Source: Sphingobium sp. TCM1 (GTDB taxonomy: Bacteria > Pseudomonadota > Alphaproteobacteria > Sphingomonadales > Sphingomonadaceae). Taken from it: a stretch of 64,000 nucleotides of DNA. Position 1 is the stretch's first letter. The number at the start of each line of letters is the position of its first letter. The stretch covers positions 127,743-191,742 of the forward strand of contig NZ_LXVX01000013.1 in assembly GCF_001650725.1 (NCBI RefSeq), written 5' to 3'. This document shows positions 57,163 to 64,000 of this stretch, piece after piece. The notes beneath the pieces are model-generated. The model ran no database searches. It had not been told where the DNA came from and saw only the letters and a list, made by a program, of their open reading frames with translations. Both the position numbers and the translations under genes were made by a program.

Positions 57163-58158
57163 GTGTCTAATGCCAAACAGATATTGGCCATGCTGCGCAG
57201 TCGAGCGGAAGGCGACGACGAGCAGTTCTATTCGATCGCTTTGCAGGTTGCCGCTGCTGAGGCCCGGCAGGGTCGCAGAGACACCGCAAACGACTTGCGC
57301 ACGGCTGTCGATACGGCGCGCGCCGCGCGCGGTGTCAGCCCATCAATTCCTATCGTTTTCGCCCGCCCGCGCGGTGATCTTGAAGGTCTCCTCGATCTTC
57401 GCGAACCTACGGTGACGCTCGCCGACGTGATCCTCCCGGCCGCAGTCTCGGAACGGCTCGGCAATGCTCTTCTCCAGCAACGTCGACGGGACTGGCTGCG
57501 CGAGCATGGCAAGGCCCCTAACCGGCGGCTCCTGTTCGTCGGTCCGCCCGGATCGGGCAAGACCATGACCGCCGAAGCCTTGGCTGGCGAGCTGAAGCTG
57601 CCGCTCTTCATCATAAGGCTGGAGACGCTCATTACCCGCTTCATGGGTGAGACCGCCGCCAAGCTCAGGCTTGTGTTCGACGAGACCCTGCGCCGCCGCG
57701 CCGTCTATCTGTTCGATGAGTTCGATGCCGTAGGCGGGCATCGCACGGCCTCGAACGACGTTGCCGAGATGCGCCGCGTCCTCAACAGCTTCCTTCAGTT
57801 CATGGAGGAAAAGAGCGCCACCGATAGTCCGCTCGTGGCGGCAACCAACCATCCCGAATTGCTCGATAGGGCCTTGCTGCGCCGCTTCGACGACGTGATC
57901 GAGTTCGAGCTGCCCTCGGCCGAACAGGTGCGGGCCGTGGTCAAGGCCAACCTCAAGCCGCTGAAATATCCCCGCCTGGCTTGGTCCACCATCGAGAAGG
58001 CGGCGCGCGGCCTCAGCCAGGCCGAGATTGCGCGCGCAGCCGACGAAGCCGTCAAGGCCGCGATCCTCGACCAGCGCGACCAGATCGCCACGCCCGACAT
58101 CATCGCTCGCCTCGCCGAGCGCCAAGCGATGCGCACCGCGTTCTCTGCGAAACACTGA
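57163..58158 (+). CDS. ietA: IetA-like AAA+ ATPase
   Basis: A 331-residue AAA+ ATPase. Residues 1-100 form a helical N-domain; the core has Walker A GPPGSGKT (127-134), Walker B VYLFDEFDAVGG (around 180-190), a sensor-type AATNHPELLDRALLRRFDDV with arginine finger, and the lid ending ERQAMRTAF. Only 3 bases separate it from the S8 peptidase gene. This ATPase/subtilase pairing, gene order and lengths match ietA-ietS, first described as a toxin-antitoxin stability module of plasmid pTiC58 and later as an anti-phage system. In that system IetA counteracts the protease. The GTG start is tentative; an ATG lies at 57190. Confidence 0.83.
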   Translation: MSNAKQILAMLRSRAEGDDEQFYSIALQVAAAEARQGRRDTANDLRTAVDTARAARGVSPSIPIVFARPRGDLEGLLDLREPTVTLADVILPAAVSERLGNALLQQRRRDWLREHGKAPNRRLLFVGPPGSGKTMTAEALAGELKLPLFIIRLETLITRFMGETAAKLRLVFDETLRRRAVYLFDEFDAVGGHRTASNDVAEMRRVLNSFLQFMEEKSATDSPLVAATNHPELLDRALLRRFDDVIEFELPSAEQVRAVVKANLKPLKYPRLAWSTIEKAARGLSQAEIARAADEAVKAAILDQRDQIATPDIIARLAERQAMRTAFSAKH

Positions 58159-58161
58159 CCT

Positions 58162-60663
58162 GTGGCGCAACACGACCGACCGCATCTCGACATTTCGGGA
58201 CTGGCTCACAGCGTTGCGTTCAAATCTCCGGGCAGCAATGCCCGGCAGCGCCCGCTCATCCGCATCCGCGAGGACCACGGCCAGCGCTTGATCGCCGAAC
58301 TCGCTTCGGCCTTTCAACAGGCCGAACAGGCCCGACAGAGGCCGGACGGCGTTGCGCTCCTTCCTCCGCCGGACGGCACTTTCCTTGAAGTGGAGCTGTC
58401 GCCGCAAGCCGGCCCGACCACGCTCGAACGCACGCGGGAGAAAACCCGGCAAGGCGCTGTGACCTTCACCGAACAAGGCGCGCGTCGCATCGCCTTGTTC
58501 GTGCCCGACGACATGCGCGACACGCTCGAAGCGGTGTTCCAGGATTACACTTTCGGGCCGCTCAACGAGCGCACCGGCTCGCCCAAAGGGAAAACCCGCG
58601 TCGAGACGATCGAGCATATCCGCGAAGCGCGCATCCGCACCTTCTGGCGGGACGATCCCGCCGCATTGCCTGAAGACCCTCAAGCGGAAATGTGGTGGTC
58701 GCTGTGGTGCTTCCGCGACAGGGTTGACCGCGTTCTCGAAGCCGCCGCCCAGCTTGGGCTCCATGTCGGCGAGGGCGACACCTTCCTGCGCTTTCCCGAA
58801 ACCATCGTCGTTCCAGTCTATGGTCGCCGTGCCGCGATCGAGTTGTTGCTGTTCGCCACTGGCGGCATTGCCGAGCTGCGGCGCGCCAGCGACAATCCTC
58901 ATGTTTTCACCCATGACCTGCGCGACGAGGCGCGCGCGTTCATCGAAGACCTTGCCGAACGGACGATCTGGCCCGGCCGCGAGGCGCCGGCCATCTGCCT
59001 CCTCGATACCGGCGTCAATCGTGCCCATCCGCTCATCGAGCCCGCCCTGGCGGTCGAAGACCTCTTGAGCGTCGATCCCGCCTGGGGCGGTGACGATCAT
59101 GCGCCAGGCTCCGGCCACGGCACCGGCATGGCGGGATTGGCGCTGCACGGCGACCTCGTGGCGCCCTTGGCCGATCAGGAACAGCGACGCCTTACCCACC
59201 GACTGGAGTCGGTCAAAATCCTGCCGCCCGCAGGTTTTCCCCCAAACGACCCGCACGCTTACGGTCCCATCACCCAAGGCGCCATCGCACGCGCCGAAAT
59301 CCAGAACCCTGACCGAGCGCGTATGTTCTGCATGGCCGTTACCAATGGTGGACGTAGCGGTGCCGACGCGACTGCATGGAGCGCCGCCATCGACCAGGCC
59401 GCGGCCGGCGCCGAATCCGAGGATCAGGAGAACCCGGCGCCCAAGAGGCTCATCGTCCTCGCCGCCGGCAATGTCCCCGACCACGCCGATCCGGCTGAGA
59501 TCGCGGACACCGATGCCTTTCCGGCCGAAGATCCCTGTCAGGCTTGGAATGCGCTTGCGATCGGCGGCTACACCGAAAAGAGCCAGATCGCGGAAGCCGG
59601 CTACGAGGGCTGGACGCCGATGGCGACCGTCGGCGCCGGAAGCCCCTACAGCCGCACCTCCTACCTCTGGCGCTCGGGCCAATCGCCGTTCAAGCCCGAC
59701 CTCGTGTTCGAGGCAGGCAACCGGGCGATCAGCCCCGCGAAAACTGAAGCGATTGCCGGCCTCGACTCTCTTTCGCTTCTGACCACCGCGCGCGATGTCG
59801 GTCAGCGCCCGCTCGACAGCTTCTGGGCGACCAGCGCGGCGACCGCGCAGGCGGCCCGCTTAGCCGCGCAGATCGCGGCAGACGATCCCGACTATTGGCC
59901 GGAAACCATCCGGGCGCTGATGGTCCATAGTGCGCGCTGGACCCCGCCCATGACCGAGGCCATCGCTGCCTGCGCGGCCAAGCGCGACAAGGCGGATTGT
60001 CTCCGCCGCTATGGTTACGGCCTTCCCGGCCTTGCCCGCGCTCGCGCATCCGCGATCAACGATCTCGCGCTTGTCGCCCAAAGGGAGATTCAGCCCTTCC
60101 GCAAGGAGGCGTCAGGCGTCCGCTTCAACGAGGCCCATGTCTATCCGCTGCCCTGGCCACGCCAGATTCTCGAAGACCTCGACAATCTGCGTGTGCGGCT
60201 GAAGGTGACGCTCTCCTATTTCATCGAGCCCAATCCCAGTTTCGCCACGGCAATCGACCCGGCGCGCTACCAATCCTTCGGCCTTCGCTTTGACTTGAAA
60301 CGGTCGCGGGAGACCACCGCGAACTTCCTGCGCAGGAACAACGCAGAAGGGCGCGAGGAGAATGACCCGCGGCCGGTGAATGAGAATAATGATGGCTGGC
60401 TGTTCGGTGAGCGCGCCATCTCGGCCGGATCGCTGCATGTCGACATCTGGGAAGGCCCGGCCGTCGAGCTTGCCGCCCGGAACATGCTTTATATCCACCC
60501 GATCACCGGCTGGTGGCGGGAGCGAACCGGGCTCAAGCGCTTCAACGACAGAGCACGTTACGCCTTGATCGTCAGCCTTGAGACGCCGGAAGCGGAAGTC
60601 GATCTCTATACTCCGATCGAAACGGCCATCCCGACACTGATCGGCGTCGAAATCGAAGGATAA
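58162..60663 (+). CDS. ietS: IetS-like subtilase (S8 serine peptidase)
   Basis: An 833-residue cytoplasmic subtilisin-type protease without signal peptide. The triad is complete: Asp282 in ICLLDTGVNRAHP, His319 in GSGHGTGMAGLAL, Ser558 in FWATSAATAQAARLAAQ, and the oxyanion Asn437 in VLAAGNVPD. About 260 residues precede the protease domain (with EVELSPQAGPTTLERTREK) and 230 follow it. In the known IetAS system this protease is the toxic or effector part, held in check by the ATPase. The start is a GTG at 58162. Intact catalytic residues suggest a working system. Confidence 0.83.
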   Translation: MAQHDRPHLDISGLAHSVAFKSPGSNARQRPLIRIREDHGQRLIAELASAFQQAEQARQRPDGVALLPPPDGTFLEVELSPQAGPTTLERTREKTRQGAVTFTEQGARRIALFVPDDMRDTLEAVFQDYTFGPLNERTGSPKGKTRVETIEHIREARIRTFWRDDPAALPEDPQAEMWWSLWCFRDRVDRVLEAAAQLGLHVGEGDTFLRFPETIVVPVYGRRAAIELLLFATGGIAELRRASDNPHVFTHDLRDEARAFIEDLAERTIWPGREAPAICLLDTGVNRAHPLIEPALAVEDLLSVDPAWGGDDHAPGSGHGTGMAGLALHGDLVAPLADQEQRRLTHRLESVKILPPAGFPPNDPHAYGPITQGAIARAEIQNPDRARMFCMAVTNGGRSGADATAWSAAIDQAAAGAESEDQENPAPKRLIVLAAGNVPDHADPAEIADTDAFPAEDPCQAWNALAIGGYTEKSQIAEAGYEGWTPMATVGAGSPYSRTSYLWRSGQSPFKPDLVFEAGNRAISPAKTEAIAGLDSLSLLTTARDVGQRPLDSFWATSAATAQAARLAAQIAADDPDYWPETIRALMVHSARWTPPMTEAIAACAAKRDKADCLRRYGYGLPGLARARASAINDLALVAQREIQPFRKEASGVRFNEAHVYPLPWPRQILEDLDNLRVRLKVTLSYFIEPNPSFATAIDPARYQSFGLRFDLKRSRETTANFLRRNNAEGREENDPRPVNENNDGWLFGERAISAGSLHVDIWEGPAVELAARNMLYIHPITGWWRERTGLKRFNDRARYALIVSLETPEAEVDLYTPIETAIPTLIGVEIEG

Positions 60664-61221
60664 CGCGAAAAGCGGAGCCGTCCCGTGCCGACGAATGCAC
60701 GGATTCAGCAGAGCTTGCCGACATACCGCCGGTGCCTTTTGTTTTCCGGGCAGGTTGAATGGCTTGCGGGGGAAGGCCTTCCCCTGCTGCCGAGCCCCAG
60801 CGGGTCTCGCCAGACCCCTTCGAGCGGGGACACCCCGCAACGCCCCTGAGCAGAACGCGGGGATCTGGTGAGCGCACTCTGGCGGCTAAGGCCGCCCAGG
60901 GTTCGCGCGTATTTCTCGGCCCGCGTGGCACTCTTGCTCTGGTCGGGGGCGCGGCAACGGCTGGCCCCCAGTGTCCGCGCGCACGCCGCCGCGCCGGCTG
61001 TCCGCCGCAAGGGTGCGTCTCTTTGTGGCGCCGCAAGCGGCCCGGTGCTTGGGGCGCTGCCCCTGGCGCACTTCGGAACGTCTTCCGCCCAGCTTCCTGC
61101 GCTTCGCTCCGTGCAGCCGGTTCCCCGCGAAGCCGTCCCTCCGTTTGCACCCCCGGTCTCGCCGACGGGCAGGGTTTCAGCGCGGCGCTTCCCGCTGCGC
61201 GGAAACCCAAGGAGTAGGAAG
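60664..61221. other. Hairpin-dense GC-rich region upstream of the ParB-family gene
   Basis: 558 bases without a credible gene: the open frames are Arg/Pro/Ala-rich and have no start signals. Inverted repeats are dense: GGGGAAGGCCTTCCCC (60769-60784), GGGTCT/AGACCC (60802-60817), GCGGGG/CCCCGC (60824-60838), GGCGGC/GCCGCC (near 60881-60896) and several GC-rich ones to 61200. It could be a structured RNA, a long leader of the ParB-family gene, or part of an origin or centromere. The type is not decided. Confidence 0.4.
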
Positions 61222-63330
61222 ATGACCAAGATTGTTCAGATCGAAACCAGTGCCGCCGAGCCGGTGTCGGGCATCGAGATTTTCGTGCCCCTCAACAAGC
61301 TCAAGAAGTCGCCGAAGAATGCGCGAAAGGTGCCGCACGGCGAGGCAGCGATCGAGGCGCTGGCGGCGTCCATCCAGCACAAGGGGATGATCCAGAACCT
61401 TGTCGTGGAACCGGAGACGAAGGACGGCGTGCCGACCGGCTGCTATTTCGTCACCGCTGGCGAGGGCCGGAGGCTGGCGCAGTTGCTGCGCGCCAAGCGC
61501 AAGCAGATAAAACGGACGCAGCCCATCCGCTGCTATCTCGACACCGAGAACGACGCGGCGGAGATCAGCCTTGACGAGAATGTCACCCGGACGCCGATGC
61601 ACCCCGCCGACCAGTTCGAGCGGTTCCATGAACTGTCCCGCGACAAGGGATGGGGTGCGGAGGAAATCGGTGCGCGGTTCGGCGTGTCCCCTGATGTGGT
61701 GAAGCGGCGGCTGCGTCTCGGTGCGATCAGCCCGAAGCTGATGGATGTGTATCGGCAAGACGGCCTTACGCTCGACCAACTGGCCGCGTTCACCATCACC
61801 GACGACCATGCCCGGCAGGAGCAGGTCTTCGAGAACCTGTCATGGAACAAGGAGCCGTGGATCATCCGGCGCGATCTTACCGCAAGCAATATCCCGGCGA
61901 CTGACCGGCGGGCGGTGTTTATCGGGGCGGACGCCTATGTCGAGGCGGGCGGCACGATCATCCGTGACCTGTTCACCGAGGATGACGGTGGTTTCTTCGA
62001 GGATGCAGGCTTGCTCGATACGCTTGTGGTGGAGCGGTTGCGCGAGATCGCCGGGGAGGTTCTGGCCGAGGGCTGGAAATGGGGCGAGGTCAGCATCGAC
62101 TTCCCCCACGGTCATGGGATGCGGCGTTATTATCCGCAGCATATCGCCCTGTCCGATAAGGACGAGGTGCGGCTGTCGGAGGCAGCGGAAGCCCATGATG
62201 CGCTGATCGAAGGCTATGACTCTTATGAGGACATGCCCGAGGCCGTGGCGGCGAAGGCGCAGGCGTTGAGCGACGAGATCGATGCGCTCTGCGCCAAGCG
62301 TTCTGCCTATGATCCTGCGGTGATCGAGCGTGGCGGCGTTTTCGTTTCGCTCGGCTCCACCGGCGAGGTGAAGATCGAGCGCGGTTATGTCCGTGCCGAG
62401 GACGAGCCGCAGCCGGAAGCGGACCCGGAGGACGACAGCGACGGCATCCGTGTGGAGGACGGCGGAGCCAACGAACACGACGAGGATGCGGACGAAGAAG
62501 TGGAATTGGGGGAGGCCGACGCGGGCAAGCCCATTTCCGACAGCCTCATTCGTGACCTCACGGCGCATCGGACGCTCGGCCTTCGTCTGGCCCTTGGCGA
62601 GCAGCCCGACATGGCGATGGTCGCGTTGACCCACGCGCTGGTGCTGGACCTGTTCTATCATGGGTTCGGCAAGTCCTGTCTCACCGTCACCGCCAAGAGC
62701 GAAGACCTCACCACCCACGCCGAGGGCATCGCGAACACCGAGGCGGGCGAGGCGCTGGCGGCGCGGCATGACCAGTGGGGCGAGCAGCTTCCGGGTGAGA
62801 CGGCGGACCTGTGGTCGTTTCTCGCCGGGCTGGACGCCGAAAGCCGCACCGCATTGCTGGCGCATTGCGTGTCGCTCACCGTCAATGCGGTGAAGGTGCC
62901 GTGGGAACGTCCCGTCACCCGCATCGAGGCGGCGGACGGGCTGGCGCAGGCCATCGGGCTCGACATGACGGCGACGTGGACCGCGAACACGCGTAGCTAT
63001 TTCGGGCGCGTCACCAAGGCTCATATCGCGCAGGCGGTGAGCGAGGCCATCTCCCCGGAGGCAGCGGAGCGCATCCAGCCGTTGAAGAAGGAAGCAATGG
63101 CCGACGAGGCGGAGCGGCTTGTCGCCGGAACGGGATGGTTGCCAACTGTGTTGCAAACCGTCGAGCCGGAAGCCGAAGCGCCGGAGGCCGTGGAGGTGAA
63201 GGAGGAGGATTTCGAGACGGACGCGCAGCCGTCCGAAGCGGAGGCCCCCAATACCGAAGCGCAGGACGGCGGGGATATGGTGGAGCCGTTGGAAGGCGAG
63301 CAGTCGCACTATGCGGTAGCCGCTGAATAG
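61222..63330 (+). CDS. ParB/RepB/Spo0J family protein of mobile-element type
   Basis: A 702-residue protein. Residues 20-130 form the ParB N-terminal domain (LKKSPKNARKVPHGEAAIEA, FVTAGEGRRLAQLLRAKR), 130-190 the helix-turn-helix part (GARFGVSPDVVKRRLRLGAI, YRQDGLTLDQLAAFTITDD), followed by a long C-terminal part with acidic stretches (DEPQPEADPEDDSDG, EHDEDADEEVELGEADAG). Chromosomal ParB is about 300 residues, so this is the enlarged form found on plasmids and integrative elements. AAGGAG lies before the ATG at 61222. No ParA is adjacent. It may be a CTP-switch DNA-binding protein, or a regulator. Confidence 0.82.
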   Translation: MTKIVQIETSAAEPVSGIEIFVPLNKLKKSPKNARKVPHGEAAIEALAASIQHKGMIQNLVVEPETKDGVPTGCYFVTAGEGRRLAQLLRAKRKQIKRTQPIRCYLDTENDAAEISLDENVTRTPMHPADQFERFHELSRDKGWGAEEIGARFGVSPDVVKRRLRLGAISPKLMDVYRQDGLTLDQLAAFTITDDHARQEQVFENLSWNKEPWIIRRDLTASNIPATDRRAVFIGADAYVEAGGTIIRDLFTEDDGGFFEDAGLLDTLVVERLREIAGEVLAEGWKWGEVSIDFPHGHGMRRYYPQHIALSDKDEVRLSEAAEAHDALIEGYDSYEDMPEAVAAKAQALSDEIDALCAKRSAYDPAVIERGGVFVSLGSTGEVKIERGYVRAEDEPQPEADPEDDSDGIRVEDGGANEHDEDADEEVELGEADAGKPISDSLIRDLTAHRTLGLRLALGEQPDMAMVALTHALVLDLFYHGFGKSCLTVTAKSEDLTTHAEGIANTEAGEALAARHDQWGEQLPGETADLWSFLAGLDAESRTALLAHCVSLTVNAVKVPWERPVTRIEAADGLAQAIGLDMTATWTANTRSYFGRVTKAHIAQAVSEAISPEAAERIQPLKKEAMADEAERLVAGTGWLPTVLQTVEPEAEAPEAVEVKEEDFETDAQPSEAEAPNTEAQDGGDMVEPLEGEQSHYAVAAE

Positions 63331-63391
63331 GTGACGGGCCGGGGCTGCTATGGCGGTCCCGGCCTTACCTTTGACGAGAGGCCGAAAAATG

Positions 63392-63418
63392 CGGCCGCGC
63401 CCTGACCGGGCGCGGCCG
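63392..63418. terminator. Bidirectional terminator
   Basis: CGGCCGCGCCC (63392-63402) pairs with GGGCGCGGCCG (63408-63418) over 5 bases. The plus side is followed by TTCCTGTTT, the minus side by CATTTTT. It ends both the ParB-family gene and the convergent gene at the right edge. Confidence 0.85.
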
Positions 63419-63446
63419 TTCCTGTTTCATAGGCGGGGTTGAATGC

Positions 63447-64000
63447 CTACCAAGCTCCGCGCGCTATTGTGGGGGGTAATGTGAGATGCCGCACGATTCC
63501 GTCGTTGCTGCCCATGCTGATCGTCGGCCGCTGCTTCCCGCGCCGGCTCCCGAACCACGCCTCGGCTATGCCCAACAGGTCGGTATTGATCGGGCGGCTC
63601 AGGAAATGGTCGATCAATTCCTCGCTCAGATCGGGATCAGGAAAGACCATATAGTCGCCCGTAGCCTGTAAATCGTCCAGGCTCTGCTTGTCGTCCTCAA
63701 GGCGTTTCTGGAACATCTTGCGCGGGAGCACGACATCGGGTTGGGCAATGGCGAACGACTCAGCGTAGATCGGCGCCATAAAGTCGATGACATGATCTTT
63801 CGTCTGCACCCACATATGGAAGCCATCGTTGCCCCAACTGAACTTACCGCCCTCATCCTTGCCATAGAAGATGCACTTGGGAGCATCATCGACACAGAGC
63901 GCGAATCCGCCCGCAACCGCCGTGGCGGCAATTCCGTAGTGCTTATTCAACAGATACGACCCGACGATCGAGAAGAACGTGTGAGGATCAGCGTGCAATA
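63447..64000 (-). CDS. DUF2026-like protein, 5' end outside the window
   Basis: The reading frame is open to the right edge, so at least 183 residues are C-terminal. Visible blocks are FFSIVGSYLLNKHYGIAATA, FALCVDDAPKCIFYGK, GFHMWVQTKDHVIDFMAP and DLLGIAEAWFGSRRGK. GSYLLNKHYGI, the H-x-W and H-V-I-D-F residues suggest a papain-like fold with catalytic His/Asp (transglutaminase-like), in which case the Cys may be upstream. The assignment to DUF2026 is from memory of this pattern and is tentative. It may be part of the island. Confidence 0.45.
   Translation of the reverse strand, partial: LHADPHTFFSIVGSYLLNKHYGIAATAVAGGFALCVDDAPKCIFYGKDEGGKFSWGNDGFHMWVQTKDHVIDFMAPIYAESFAIAQPDVVLPRKMFQKRLEDDKQSLDDLQATGDYMVFPDPDLSEELIDHFLSRPINTDLLGIAEAWFGSRRGKQRPTISMGSNDGIVRHLTLPPTIARGAW

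Noticed and set aside
60868..61221. 118-codon in-frame extension upstream of the ParB-family gene
   Set aside because: Composition is Arg/Pro/Ala-rich without similarity to ParB, and a strong AAGGAG site precedes the ATG at 61222.

Overview
The window is chromosomal DNA of an alphaproteobacterium. It is GC-rich throughout, and the gene order points to the Sphingomonadaceae (Sphingobium or Sphingomonas type). The main pointers are a fused str-S10 ribosomal operon, an aa3-type cox cluster followed by SURF1 and thrC, secDF-yajC with a Mth938-type gene behind secF, a DUF1489 gene, a gene-transfer-agent type lysis pair, and S12 carrying Arg at position 88. No complete rRNA operon, insertion sequence or CRISPR array was seen.

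Layout. 1-5900 (minus): rpsL-rpsG-fusA-tuf-rpsJ-rplC, read from a near-consensus promoter at 5864-5892 and running off the left edge. 6000-10600: a membrane GGDEF/EAL protein, an M23 peptidase overlapping a bactofilin gene, a 36-residue membrane protein and a YkvA-type protein. 10569-18931 (minus): comM, rlmE, ppx/gppA, an exported M20 peptidase, a Mth938-like gene that seems to lack an ordinary start codon, then secF, secD and yajC. 19116-23244: tRNA-Pro(GGG), an exported protein, an endolysin/holin pair, and a LysR regulator divergent from a CoA-transferase with a clear operator between them. 23754-32757 (minus): lipoprotein, methyltransferase, thrC, SURF1, and the cytochrome c oxidase set ctaE-ctaG-coxF-like-ctaB-ctaD-ctaC.

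33047-36759 (plus): pyrE-pdxJ-acpS-lepB-AI-2E-type transporter, tightly coupled. 36862-47610: small and envelope genes, FKBP and cyclophilin isomerases, rpsU, a class II aldolase, a fused 5-oxoprolinase/hydantoinase, an outer-membrane barrel, two lipoproteins, mgtE and a DUF1489 gene. 47687-56251: tRNA-Thr(GGT), two peptidases (M24 and S9), a thioesterase, and a three-gene periplasmic aldehyde oxidoreductase (paoABC type) with overlapping genes.

56587-64000 is the accessory part. It begins directly after tRNA-Gly(GCC), a common integration site. It holds six copies of a TGCTTACGC motif, an AAA+ ATPase/subtilase pair that matches the IetAS plasmid-stability and anti-phage system, a 558-base GC-rich hairpin-dense region without a credible gene, a 702-residue ParB-family protein of the mobile-element type, and a partial DUF2026-like gene at the right edge. 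No integrase is visible in the window, so the far end of this putative island lies outside it.
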